From: Nomia melanderi
Lineage: Eukaryota > Arthropoda > Insecta > Hymenoptera > Halictidae
DNA length: 64,000 nt
Assembly: GCF_051020985.1 (NCBI RefSeq)
Contig: NC_135008.1
Coordinates: forward strand, 9,920,001 to 9,984,000
Reading direction: 5' to 3'
Part shown: piece by piece, positions 1 to 12,368 of the stretch
Layout: the number at the start of each line of letters is the position of its first letter
Numbering within the stretch: the stretch's first letter is position 1
Notes under the pieces: model-generated
Database searches by the model: none
The model's input: the letters and a program-made list of their open reading frames with translations, nothing else
What the model was told of the DNA's origin: nothing
Program-made: the position numbers and the translations under genes

Positions 1-1
1 T

Positions 2-3000
2 CCGAAGCCATCTTGGGCGGAATCCTTGAAGCTAATGGCTAGTACGACTTTCCTTCTCCAATTACAAAACTATCCAAAGGATATAATCAACAACGAGATG
101 GTAGAGTTACTGCAACCTTATTTCAAGATGGAAGATTACAACATGGAGACTGCTAGACGAGTTTGCGGTGACGTAGCGGGCTTGTTATCCTGGACGAAAG
201 CCATGGCTTTCTTCCACTCCGTTAATAAAGAGGTTCTCCCATTGAAAGCCAATCTAGCTTTGCAGGAAGCTAGGCTGAAGGTAGCAATGGAGGACCTAGC
301 TAACGCAGAGAGAGAATTATCGGAAAGAGAAATGGCTCTGCAAGCCGTTAAAGAGCAGTATGATTCGGCAGTTGTCGAGAAACAAAGACTGACAGACGCT
401 GCGAACGTTTGTCTTAGAAAAATGACAGCTGCTACTGCTCTGATCAACGGTCTCGGAGGTGAAAAGATACGCTGGACTGAACAGAGCAGCGAATTTAAAG
501 TTCAACTGGGACGATTAGTGGGCGATGTTCTGTTGGCAACTGGCTTCTTGTCGTATTGCGGTCCTTATAATCAGCAGTACAGAGCCAGTTTAGTGTCTTC
601 TTGGATGAACATTTTAGCAACCAAGGCTGTTCCCTTCACGAAAAATCTGAACATCACGAACATGTTAGTCGATAGCGCGACGATGTCAGAGTGGACCCTT
701 CAAGGTCTACCAAATGATGAATTATCTGTGCAGAACGCGCTAATTGTAACCAAATCTTCGTCGTATCCTTTACTGGTTGATCCGCAAAATCAGGGAAAAA
801 TGTGGATTAAGAATAAGGAATGCTTAAACGAATTACAGATTACGTCTCTCAATCACAAATACTTCAGGACACACCTTGAAGATAGTTTGTCTCTAGGCAG
901 ACCATTGTTGATAGAAGACATAGCGGAAGAGCTGGATCCAGTTCTCGATAACGTGCTCGAAAAAAATTTCATTAAATCTGGCTCCATCGAGAAAGTAATC
1001 GTCGGTGACAAGGAATGCGACGTGATGCCCGGTTTTATGTTGTACATCACCACAAAATTACCGAATCCGGCGTACAGTCCGGAAATATCAGCGAAGACGT
1101 CGATAATCGATTTTACAGTCACCATGCTGGGTTTAGAAGATCAGTTGCTGGGTAGAGTAATTCTGATGGAAAAAGCAGATTTGGAAGCTGAACGGGTGGC
1201 TCTCTTTGAATCTGTCATGACGAACCAACGTTCAATGAAAGAACTCGAAAGTACACTTTTGCATCGGCTGACGTCATCCGAGGGTACCTTAGTAGACGAC
1301 GAAGCGCTTATTAACGTGCTCAGAGAAACCAAAACGACAGCGGAGTCGGTGAATGAGAAGCTGAAAGTGTCTGCGCTAACGAAGAAGAAGATCACTTTGG
1401 CCCGAGAAGAATTTCGTGCAGTCGCATCTAGAGGTTCCATTCTTTATTTTCTAATCGTAGAGATGAGTAACGTAAATGTCATGTACCAAAATTCATTAAG
1501 ACAGTTTCTGACTATATTTGACAATTCAATCACGAAATCAACGAAGAGTCCAATTACCAATGAACGAATAGGTATAATCCTCCGCCACTTGACCTATGAA
1601 GTGTGGGCTTTCACTTTGAGGAGTTTATACGAGAGACACAAGTCACTGTTTACGTTAATGCTGGCAATGAAGATAGATTGTCACAGGGGTACGATATCCC
1701 ACGCAGAGTTCAATGCATTCATAAAAGGAGGCGCTTCTTTGGATCTAAATGCTGTCACCCCAAAACCATTCAGATGGATTCTCGACATAACTTGGTTGAA
1801 TTTAGTAGAAATCAGCAAGTTGGCGGTTTTCTCAGACGTTTTGACAAAAATCGAATTTAGCGAGAAAGAATGGAGGATATGGTACGAAAAAGAAAAACCC
1901 GAAGAAGAAGAACTCCCTTGCGGGTATCAGAAGAAATTGGACGTATTTAGAAAATTGCTTTTGATCAGATCATGGAGTCCGGACAGGACCTTGTCGCAGT
2001 CAAGGAAATATGTGATTGAATCATTGGGGAAAGAGTACGGGGAAGCCAAGATTTTAGATTTAGAGGCAACTTGGTTAGAATCAGAAGTCAGGACTCCGCT
2101 TATATGCATATTATCGATTGGATCTGACCCTAGTCCACAGATAACGGCGTTGGCAAAACAAAAATCAATTCGTAAGTAAAGTGGATAGGTAAAAAATATG
2201 GTATTATTCGCCTCTCTGTCCTTAGCTTTGCCCTGACGATTAACACGTTTACTATCAATGCTTATTTCGGTGACAGTCTCCTCAATCATAATATTTTCTT
2301 CAATCCAATAAATCTTCTAAACAAAATATTAGAAATATCAAACTGAAACGAGTCATTGGCTTCCTAAATATAATGTCGTAGTTTATAATTTCTTGTAACA
2401 ATACCTATAGGATTAATTTCATTTTCATTATATAAAATATAGGATTACGGCCGACACAAATATGCGACGCTGGGGTTAACGGGCAGGGGGGCAAGAGGGC
2501 AAGGGGAATTAGCCGCACGCTCCACCTTAATCCTTTCAAGAAACAATAGCCGAGATTCCGTATCCTTGGGATTCGGTAAACATGTTCGTAAGTACATTAC
2601 ACTTCATTGTATTCCATTTTGGTTGAGTTCTTTGTTGTGCAACTCGAAGAATAAAAAGAACGTGTCGAAACTGAACCACCGTAACTACCAGACCGAGCTT
2701 TGCGAGTGGACATATCCCCTTGCCCCTTGCCCTATTAACCGTCAGAGCGAGGCTCAGGACAAAAGAGGCGAACAGTAGAAGCAGAATTAATCAAGTGAAT
2801 TCAAAATTGCACACTATAATTAGCGAAGAAAAACTTGAATGCTTTAATTTATCATTTAATCGTAACAAACGAAAAATCAAGATCCTTAGAACCTTATTTT
2901 TTATTCTATCTCTTATCGTATCTTTATTTTATTATTTCATCTATTATCTATCTTATATATTTATCGTATGACACTTTTGAAAGATCTTTTTTATTATTTG

Positions 3001-5706
3001 ATTTATATTTTAGAACTCAGATCAGTATCCATGGGCCAGGGTCAAGAATTTCACGCTCGCAGATTGATATCGGACGCCATGAATACTGGTGGCTGGGTAC
3101 TATTGCAGAATATTCACTTATCTCTTCCATTCTGTACGGAAGTTATGGATGCACTCGTTGAAACGGAAACGGTCAACGAAGTGTTCAGACTCTGGATGAC
3201 TACTGAAGTGCATACACAATTTCCTATTGGTTTATTGCAGGTTTCTATTGACATTTATTGGAATAGAGAAAGTGATTTATATTCGCGTGTAACAATCACA
3301 TTTATCTTAGATGGCGATCAAATACACAAACGAACCCCCTCAGGGTATTAGAGCCAGTTTAAAGAGAACATACCAAAGTGTCACGCAAGACACATTGGAT
3401 TATAGTACGCAATCGCAATGGCCGCCTTTATTGTACGCTGTGGCATTTTTGCACACGGTTGTCCAAGAACGCAGAAAATTTGGGCCGCTTGGTTGGAATA
3501 TACCGTATGAATTTAATCAGGCTGATTTCGCGGCATCAATTCAGTTTATACAGAATCATTTAGACGACATGGACCCAAAAAGGGGGGTGTCATGGCCAAC
3601 CGTTTGTTACATGCTTGGAGAGGTAAAAATCTTTCATTACAAAATGATATTATTATTTTCGGATTATCGGATTTCACCTCAAATTAGTGTCATTAGTTAA
3701 ATGGAGATCGATTTAATAATGAAGAAGTATATTTAAAATAATGTTATTCTATATATTATAAAAGAATATATACAATCTTTATTCTTAGAAATTTATTGAA
3801 TTCAAGTTGAAGTCAATTGAATACAAATTTTAGTTTTAAGAGAAGAATTTTTGAGTTTTAGTTGTACAGAAAGTAGTACTTTCATATCACGTCCCACTGA
3901 ATGCAGGTCCAATATGGAGGTAGAGTCACGGACGACTTCGATAAACGATTACTGACTACATTTACTCACGTTTGGTTCTGCGATGTACTGCTGCGTCCCG
4001 GTTTCGAATTTTATCGCGGATATAAGGTACCGCAAAGTCGGAATCTTCAAGGATACCTAGATTACATTGACGGTTTGCCTGCCACGGATACCCCGGAAGT
4101 GTTCGGATTACATCCAAACGCTGATATCACCTATCAAATTAATACAGCGAAAGGAATACTCGATACAATTTTAAGCGTGCAACCCAAAGAAGGAGGAGCA
4201 CAAGGGGGTGAAACTAGAGAGAATGTTGTGTACAAACTGGCTAGCGACATGTTACACAAATTACCGAATCAGTATAATTCTTTTGAAGTGAAGGAAGCTC
4301 TTCAACGGATGGGAGCGTTACTACCAATGAATATATTTTTAAGACAAGAAGTCGACAGGTACGATTACCAAATCTTCAGTTTTTTCTTATAGAGTGACAA
4401 GTTTCGTTAACTTTTACATCCGTTCAGAATTACGAGAGTAATAAAGGAAGTACGTAGTACTCTAACAAACCTGAAACTTGCTATCGAGGGTACTATCGTA
4501 ATGAGTCAAAGTCTACGAAAATCACTTGATGCAATGTATGACGCCCGTATACCAGAAAGATGGCTGAAAATATCGTGGGAATCGGCTACGCTCGGATTTT
4601 GGTACACAGAATTATTAGAACGAGACCATCAGTTTAGGCAATGGTGCAGCCACGGTAGACCAAAAGTTTTCTGGATGACCGGTTTCTTCAACCCCCAGGG
4701 ATTCTTAACTGCTATGCGACAAGTTAGTTACAACATATTATTTTACACGCACAAGTGGTAGATTTCATAAAGAAACAAGCTCAACAATCTCGACGTTTAT
4801 TGTCAGTTTGGAAATATGGAACTTCTCAATGATTAGAAAATTCCGGTACTAAAAGATAGGATATCTTACGTATTTATCTTTGGGCAGCAAATAATTACAC
4901 TTTCTAATCATTATAGGAACATATACTAATACACTTTAAACTTAAAATATATGAAGTATTCCTCTCTTATTTTTTCATAATTTCAAAGTTTGGCACATTG
5001 TCATTTAAGAACATTTAGAACTTACTTCTTTTACTGCCAGCTACGAGATATCTCCTTAATTTGCGCTATAAGTTTGAATTAACTACTACTTTCCATGAAC
5101 GACAATGTTAGGGAAAAATAAATAATAATTAATTACTTATAATAAATAAGGAAATAATTTTGTTGTTTTTGAAATAAATTTTTGCCATCTAGTGCAAGAC
5201 GTTCTTAATTTCCCCGGCAGCAAATGGATTAAGTACATAAATATTATTCTATAAGGTGAAAAAATGTATGCATGATAAATATATTATCACCTTTTTAAAA
5301 AATTCTGTATACGTTGAAGGAGGTGACGCGAGCGCACAAGGGGTGGGCTCTGGATTCCGTCGTCCTGCAAAATTTAATTACGAGGTTCAATAAGGAAGAC
5401 ATTAAAAATCAGCCCCAGGAAGGAGTTTACGTTCACGGTCTATTCCTGGAAGGTGCTTCACTTGATCGTAAAACGGCAAAGTTGGTAGAAAGTAAGCCAA
5501 AGGTCCTATACGAACAGATGCCTGTGATTTACATTTACGCGATAAACACAACTGCAGGCAAGGATCCAAAGCTTTACGAGTGTCCTATATATAGAAAACC
5601 ACAAAGGACGGATACAAAGTATATAGGATCGATCGACTTCGAGACCGACCACAATCCTCGACACTGGACACTCCGAGGCGTAGCGCTCTTGTGCGACATA
5701 AAATAA
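2..5706 (+). CDS. DNAH5: Axonemal dynein heavy chain, outer-arm DNAH5/DNAH8 class (3' part of gene)
   Basis: This is the motor subunit of outer dynein arms in cilia and sperm flagella. It hydrolyses ATP to slide doublet microtubules. The gene enters from the left, so only the C-terminal 1280 residues or so are visible. Exons by homology and GT-AG sites are 2-2171, 3014-3240, 3311-3622, 3907-4358, 4428-4722 and 5320-5706, and phases match at every junction. In visible-residue numbering, the segment begins at the end of the microtubule-binding stalk (GDVAGLLSWTKAM). A heptad-rich return coiled coil follows (about 74-150), then AAA5 (RPLLIEDIAEELDPVLDNVL), AAA6 (SMGQGQE, GGWVLLQN) and the C-terminal domain (FNPQGFLTAMRQ, AHKGWALD, ending RGVALLCDIK). 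The near-colinear match to DNAH5 and DNAH8 is strong, but I cannot separate those two paralogues. The stop codon overlaps an AATAAA. The frame is intact, with no sign of decay. Confidence 0.95.
2207..2772. repeat. Imperfect inverted repeat in dynein intron (MITE-like)
   Basis: The arms 2207-2244 and 2735-2772 are inverted copies matching at roughly 31 of 38 positions, both beginning TTCGCCTCT and ending near TGACGRTTAA. A third related copy of the inner end, a GTTAA followed by a GGGCAAGGGG-rich tract, lies at 2475-2508 and pairs with 2713-2738. The arrangement suggests a non-autonomous DNA transposon, or two nested ones, in the intron at 2172-3013. I see no coding sequence in it and could not define a target duplication. 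Confidence 0.5.
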
Positions 5707-8599
5707 AGTGATATATTTTAGAAAAGTTTTCATCTATTTCTTTAATGCCTGTTATAACCAGTAACTGATCTTCTGATTACTTGTTTGTTAACTGTATAAT
5801 TGTTTTTGTTAATTCATATTCCAATAAGAAAGCAATATAACAAAAAATTAATTACATTTACGCCCCTTCGATGCTATAGAATATTTATTTAAAACATTCT
5901 TTCAAATAACAATCATTTTACAAGTAACTCAAGCTGACAGAATTAGACAACTTGTTCTGTGTTCTATAAATAATATAACAAATTAAACGCCTATTAATAT
6001 AAACAAACAACCATCCCCTACAATAGAGAAAAATTACAAATGCGGTTTGGTTTCTGAAAATTCATTGAGAGAAACAACACGAAATTATAGATAATATCAT
6101 TCCTATAACTTTAAAATCGCAAAATCATCCACTATAGCCTTACATGAATTTCAAACTGGATTTATGCAGTAAACGATTTACTGAACAATTAGAGGATGAT
6201 AAATTCTGCTTACAGTGTTTTCTTGATCTGCAAAACAGCCGAACCAATCACACATTGTTACACAGAAGCATTAGACTCATAAGAATCTATACGTAACTTA
6301 TCCAATTTTATATATCCGATTTATCAAAAGAAACTACGCACGTATGTTGACAAAAGTTTAATTTATTTAAGACTTTTAAAACTAATTAGTATTTTTTACT
6401 CAAATTTGATAACCCTTTATACTCTGTTGATTCCGTTATAGGGTTACACTTCTTATCATTACCCTGTATACATACTTATAAATCGCAAAGGTGCGATAAA
6501 ATTTACTAACTGAATATATGAACAAGCTTTTGATTTATAATTTAATCATTTTGTTTACTCACTTCAAGTAGTACAAAAAAAGGAAGAATTTTTATTTATA
6601 TTTTTTCTACTTTCATTAATTTTTACTACTGTACTTTCGTGAAAAGAAGTTATACAATCTCTTAACTTCTCTCTGTATTACATAAAATATATTTCCCATC
6701 CTGACTATTGAAGGCTATTTTCATCTTGAGAGTAGAAATATAAATAACGATAAAAACAAGTTTGTAATGACCTAATGTGTCCCTAATAATTCTATCCCTT
6801 GTGTAATATTATTATAATAATGTAATAAATTAATTATTATTATTACAATTATATAATAATAATATATCCGGAGGAGAAAAACTCAAAACTTTTAATTCAA
6901 AAAATTTCACATATACTTATCTTTCGCACAATTTTCGTTAACTGTATTGCGGAACTTCATAAAAAAAGTATTTATGACACCTAATAACAAAATCTTCACC
7001 GTTAACACTTCTTGGTTTATACTTCACTGACTCTTTTTTTTATATACCACGCTTGTCTAGTCCTTACAATCCACATAATCCATTATTACAAATACACGCC
7101 TTGATCTCACAGCTCGCTCAATCCCGGACGAGCCGCCAAAAAGATTGTGGGATGCCGGAGATTTTGGCGAGAACTAGCACAAATATATTTGTATCTTTAT
7201 TGAAGTGGACTATAAGTGACTAGAATTAAAATAAACTATGTATCTTACTCTATTCTACGCAATACTATGCTGTTCCACGCTGGTCTACTCTGATCTACTA
7301 CTCTACATTCTCAAACTACCCTCCCCCTCGCTAGTCCACTCTGCCCTGCTCCTCTTCTCTCAACTACGAAACTACACTCCTCTAAAAAAGGCCTTACATT
7401 CGTCTTAAATACTGATAGAAAAGTATAGCACATATATATAATATATACATACATATCGACGTATGTTTTGTTGTTCTGGGTAACGATTTTGTTATTAGTT
7501 GGTTGGTTTGTTTTTTTTTCATTTTGTCCTTCGTATCAATAGTCCTGTTGTAATAAGATTTGTATTCTATTTAATAAATAAAGAAGTATCATTATTTATT
7601 AAACCCAACAAATACTAATCCCGGTCCGATCCCGGTCGGTAACGGTCCGAATATACCTGCGGTATCCGACCATACGCGTCACACCCCACAGTATGTGTTA
7701 CATATAGATTTTTGTGACTGACTGTACATTTTCAAGAAAAAGTTTTCATTTTTTTTATATTCAGACTATCGATAACTAAATTCAAGAAACAATGAACATA
7801 AATTTTTATATTACTCATTATGTGGATAACATTTTATAAAATAATAAAAAAAATTAGAAAATTCTATATAATTATTTCGTATTAAAGTAACATTATTAGA
7901 AAATAAAATCAACATAAATGAAATCAAGTGTAACTTACAGTAAACACGTTTAAAGAAAAAATAACAATTTTCCAAAATTAGGGAATAAGCGTAAGATATT
8001 AATAATATTATTATTTAACATATTTCCAATTTGGATCATGACTTATTCCAAATTCTGTAAAAGAAAAATAATTTATATTAAGATTTAAGAAAATATAAGC
8101 CCTTCCTTACAATTACAGATTTACTTTCTCCCATGTAAAAAATATTTCAAATAGAATATTTTTTACATATATTTGAAATTAATTAAATTATATGACTATA
8201 CATTATTAATCCTTATAATTATTTGCTAATAAGTATTACATAGATGATAAATGTAAAAGAGACCACATTACAAATATCGTTTACTTTTGCCAAGTAAAAA
8301 CAGTAAGCAACAATTATAATTAGTAATACCCTAGTGTAAAGCTTTCTCAAACTTAGGAGTTTTTAAATTGAATTTAACTGAAAATATAGTATTTTATGAA
8401 AAATGTGTAACAAAAAATAAATTTCAGTGTTACTAGAAAAATTTTTGCATAATAAATGAATTTTTTTACATAATGCTTATTGTAATATGTATACATTTTA
8501 CTAAAAATACTTTACGAAACTATACACTGTACTCTCATTATAAAGCATTTTCTAATACCAACTCATTTTCAGTATATTGTATACTTGATAATTCCAGTT
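5707..8599. other. Intergenic region between convergent genes
   Basis: This AT-rich stretch lies between the dynein stop and the stop of the convergent dsRNA-binding gene. It would hold both 3' UTRs. Apart from the solo LTR at 7146-7690 it contains only short AT-rich low-complexity runs, such as TAATTATTA repeats near 6810-6870. I see no credible gene. Confidence 0.6.
7146..7690. mobile_element. Probable solo LTR of an LTR retrotransposon
   Basis: The 545-bp block begins TGTGGGATG and ends CACCCCACA, so its termini form the short TG...CA inverted repeat typical of LTRs (TGTGGGRTG). Inside are a pyrimidine-rich CTACTCT tract (7230-7380), a TATA-rich stretch (7432-7452) and an AATAAATAAA signal near 7573, followed by a GC-rich tail with a CGGTCCG/CCCGGTC motif. 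Its composition differs sharply from the flanks. No second LTR, primer-binding site or gag-pol is visible. The flanking 5-mers (AAGAT, GTATG) do not match, so the target duplication has either decayed or lies elsewhere. Confidence 0.5.
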
Positions 8600-9708
8600 T
8601 TATTGTAGCAAACATATCAAGAAGTTAATTGAGTTTAGTAACACACTAAATGTAGCTTGTTCTTCTGTCTGTCCTGTTGCAATTTGTACCGTCTCAGGAG
8701 AAGTATTAAATTTTATAAGTTTACAATACGAATTGGTCTTTGTACAATCTAAATCCATAAGTGTAACTTCTATCTCCACAGTTGATAAAACGTTTTTTAA
8801 ACTTAATTCCAACTGTTCTACAAATTCTTTTGAAACATTACTATGATCATGTGGAATAAGAGACTTTAATTTTTCAATGAGATCATTACATACATTTACA
8901 TTAAAAGTCTTTTTCAGCTGAATATGATATTCAGATAACTTTAAACCTAGATTAACTTTTTTTGTTGAAGGTAACCTTGATAATGTTGGATAAAGAGATT
9001 TTGCCATAGCAGAAGAATCATCTTCATCCTCATTGTCCTTTGAATCCATTTGATAAAAGTCTGTATCTTTAACATCATCTATTAAGTCTATTATTTTATG
9101 TAACATTTTCTTAGCAGCCTCTTGTTTAGCTTGTTTCTTTGTTCTTGCTATACCAGTTTCTTTAAAATTTGCTACTAAACACTCAAAAGTAAAAATCTTT
9201 GCATGAGGTGGTCCAACATCACTAATTTGTACATATTCAGGCTCTTGTAAGTTGTTTTCATCACACACTTCCTGTATGTATACAGTAATACATAAATATA
9301 TGTATTAATATATTAATATTTTTACTATAATTCCATGAATAAGGAATAAAGAATATGCCTTACTTTTAAAGCACCCACAGCATTTACGAATGGCACATTG
9401 GGTGGCAGCCTTTCAGTTTCTGGAATTACTGGAGGCAAAGGTGTTCTCAGGGGTGATTGTGAAGGTGACGCTGGAAGTTGAGGATAACCTCTTTGTGCTG
9501 TTATAGCTTCTATCATTGCTTTTGCAGCTTCATGTTTTGCATCTTTTTTAGAACGTCCAGTGCCAACTGCTATGAGTCCATCGCATGTAACTTGATAGGT
9601 AAAGGTATTCATATGCGTACCACCTCCATCATGTATAAGTTCATAATTAGGCACTGACTGATTCTTCACCATCATTTCTTGCAAAACAGACACAGGTGTT
9701 TTGATCAT
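8600..9708 (-). CDS. dsRNA-binding protein, R2D2/Loquacious/TARBP2-PRKRA family (R2D2-like)
   Basis: In this family, proteins partner Dicer and help load small RNAs into Argonaute in the cytoplasm. Two coding exons, 9708-9364 and 9271-8600, are joined in phase 0 and give 338 residues. dsRBD1 (about 3-70) starts KTPVSVLQEMM and ends with the RNA-contacting helix GRSKKDAKHEAAKAM. A Pro-rich linker follows (about 75-105), then dsRBD2 (about 108-175, ending ARTKKQAKQEAAKKML). An acidic linker precedes a C-terminal region (about 245-338) that looks like a degenerate third dsRBD (TGQTEEQATFSVLLNSI) without the basic helix, as in Dicer-binding third domains. An in-frame stop just upstream supports the ATG at 9708. 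AATAAA overlaps the stop codon. R2D2 is my best guess. Loquacious is less likely because the third domain is so divergent. Confidence 0.85.
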
Positions 9709-10754
9709 ACTGTAGAATTTTGCAATTTACAACTTAGCTTCTATTGTATTATGCTCAGGTTACAATATTTTATTACTGATCAATACTGAATTTACATTCA
9801 CTTAGTTCTCAACAGGCAGACTAACAAATAGTACAATGTTGTTAGATTATCTTTAAACTGGTAAAACGTATAAAACGTAACTGAATATACACATGAACAC
9901 ATTACATAGTTCAAACAAGTTCGTTTTACTTTATACCTGTGATACTCTCGTTGATTCGTCGCAAAGCGCAGAAATATAAATGTAAATTTTACGCGGTAAA
10001 TTCAAAATGTCTGCTCATAAAAAGAATTTTTAACAGTATTTTTACAATATGCGGCATTGATAAACTTTTATGTAGGCATAGTTTTGTTTTTAAATAAAGT
10101 TCCAAAATGATTTAATCGGTATTTTTTACTTAAGTTTATGTAACTACATACATGTACGTATTTATCTATGCATCACATCAATTAACAATTTAATTACTTC
10201 TAGATAGTATTTTAGGAAAAAACTCAATTATTGCAGTTGAAAATATATTCCATGTTATAACCAAACTATTTTTTATTTCATTTTAATCTCCATTTTGATC
10301 ATCCATTTCGATTTCATTGAAATCTGTAATATATACTACGAAAAATAAAACAAATTTTTATTAGTTTTATTTTTAAGCTTACATTGATCATTTATTAAAT
10401 CTAATATCAATAATATACATAGTTGCAATCTCTATTGATCCTAATAAGACTCCAATCAACTATGGAAACGTAAACAAAGAATTTTTTTTATAATTATACA
10501 AAGAAATTTTTAAAAAATTTAACATTCTTGCTATTGAATACCATGGCATAAGTAGTAGGAATGTTCAATGAAACTGTCAGATGCAAAAGTGGGGTCGATA
10601 GTTACATATATACGTAGTACCTGACTGGCTTGCATATTGCTCACGTGTTGAGTTTGTTTGTGGCATCTGTTTCCATGTATAGGTTATAGAAAGTAACTCC
10701 AGGGAAGTGCCAACGTGTACGCTTATCAGACTGTATGACATTTTAATAATAAAA
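9709..10754. promoter_or_regulatory. Shared upstream region of two divergent genes
   Basis: The R2D2-like gene reads left from 9708 and the SLC35A2 gene reads right from an exon ending at 10765, so about 1 kb of non-coding DNA contains both promoters. The less AT-rich parts (9930-9990 and 10560-10740) are the most likely cores. No TATA box can be assigned with confidence and no other gene is visible. Confidence 0.5.
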
Positions 10755-11104
10755 ATGCAAAAAAGGTAAGATGATTAGCTTTTCAAGTATTATTGAAAGA
10801 TAATAACTATTTTGTATTATATGCATTAGATGTGTAATTAATATATTGTAAATATTTATGTTAATTTGCACTTTGAAAAGTGAAATTAAACAGATTTATT
10901 TTCTTATAAAATTAATTTTTTTAAAAACGATTTAAATCAATTTAAAATAAAAATTTGTATAGTTTTTGTTAATGTTGGAACATTTATAGGTCGCGTAAAG
11001 AAATTTGCGAAAGTAATTTCAGTAACAAATGTATTATTTTACAGATAAAATGATTTATTAATTTTCTTTTTAAAAGAATTGTCAGTAAGAAACATGGTAT
11101 CTAA
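10755..11104 (+). other. Upstream ORF in the SLC35A2 5' leader (spliced)
   Basis: An ATG at 10755 is followed by only three codons and then a consensus donor (AAG|GTAAG, exon end 10765). Splicing to the acceptor at 11076/11077 gives a 12-codon reading frame, MQKRIVSKKHGI, ending at TAA 11102-11104. This overlaps the main start codon at 11094 in another frame. The donor and acceptor are good, but the splice is inferred without transcript data. Confidence 0.45.
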
Positions 11105-12368
11105 TTCAAAAACACAGCAAAGTGAGTGTATAATTATATTCTGTATTTTTATTAAACAAGTCACAACATATAAAAATAATATTTATTTTATATTTGAAAT
11201 TTGGTTTATAGGAAATGGTCATACACTAAAATATTTTAGTTTAATTACACTGACATTGCAAAATGCTATTGTTGGACTTAGTATGCGATATGCACGTACG
11301 AGATCAGATGATATGTTCCTTTCTTCAACAGGTAGTTATCTCATACTTTTGTATGTTAATACATACAAACTATAAACAAAATTATTTTCTAAATCTGATG
11401 TATGTTTTTTATTGTTTTAGCTGTTTTTATGGCAGAAATTGTTAAGCTTATAACATGTCTAATATTAGTTTTCTTGGAAGAAAAAAAGTATTCAAAGTTT
11501 TGTGAATCTTTAAAACTGACAATTATAAAACAACCTATTGACACTATAAAAGTGTGTGTGCCATCACTTTTGTATATTATACAAAATAATCTTTTATATG
11601 TATCGGCATCTAATCTAGATGCAGCAACTTATCAGGTTTAAATCATTATCTCTTATAATATTTATCTTCAGGATATTATTTGGATCTTTTATATTATTTA
11701 ATATTTCTACATATATTACTTTTCAGGTGACATACCAACTAAAAATTTTAACAACAGCATTTTTCGCAGTAGTGATACTGCGAAGATCCTTAAGAAATAC
11801 TCAATGGGGAGCTCTAATACTGTTAGTTATAGGAGTAGTATTAGTGCAATTAGCTCAAAGTTCAAAAACTACTTTACCATCTGGAATAGAACAAAATCAT
11901 ATATTAGGTTTTTCCGCCGCATTAAGTGCATGCTTTTTATCAGGTTTAGCTGGTATATACTTTGAAAAAATACTTAAAGACTCAGATATATCAGTGTGGA
12001 TGAGAAATGTACAATTAAGCTTACTGTCATTACCCTTTGGATTAATTACATGCTTTATAAATGATAGTGAAATGATACGAAAACAAGGATTCTTCTTTGG
12101 GTATGATTTATTTGTTTGTTATTTAGTTGTTCTTCAAGCAGGAGGTGGTCTTATTGTTGCTATGGTAGTTAAATATGCTGATAATATACTTAAAGGTTTT
12201 GCTACATCTTTAGCTATTATTATTTCTTGTATAGCTTCCATATATCTTTTTGACTTCAATTTGACTTTTCAGTTTTCATTAGGTGCTATTTTAGTAATTT
12301 CTTCAATTTTCATGTATAGTTACCAACCAAAATCAACATTTATTGATAAATATTCTCCACCAATTTGA
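11094..12368 (+). CDS. SLC35A2: UDP-galactose translocator (nucleotide-sugar transporter, SLC35A family)
   Basis: This multi-pass Golgi antiporter imports UDP-galactose (and in some insects UDP-GalNAc) in exchange for UMP to feed glycosylation. Coding exons are 11094-11121, 11212-11331, 11421-11635 and 11727-12368, all GT-AG and phase-consistent, giving 334 residues. Family signatures in order are SMRYARTR, VPSLLYIIQNNLLYV, ATYQVTYQLKILTTA, GLAGIYFEKILK, QGFFFGY and KYADNILKGFATSLAI. Hydrophobic segments fit about ten membrane helices. It resembles human SLC35A2 more than the A1 or A3 proteins, but substrate specificity cannot be read from sequence. The first coding exon is only nine codons plus one base. 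Start choice rests on this exon's donor phase and the absence of another in-frame ATG. Confidence 0.92.
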
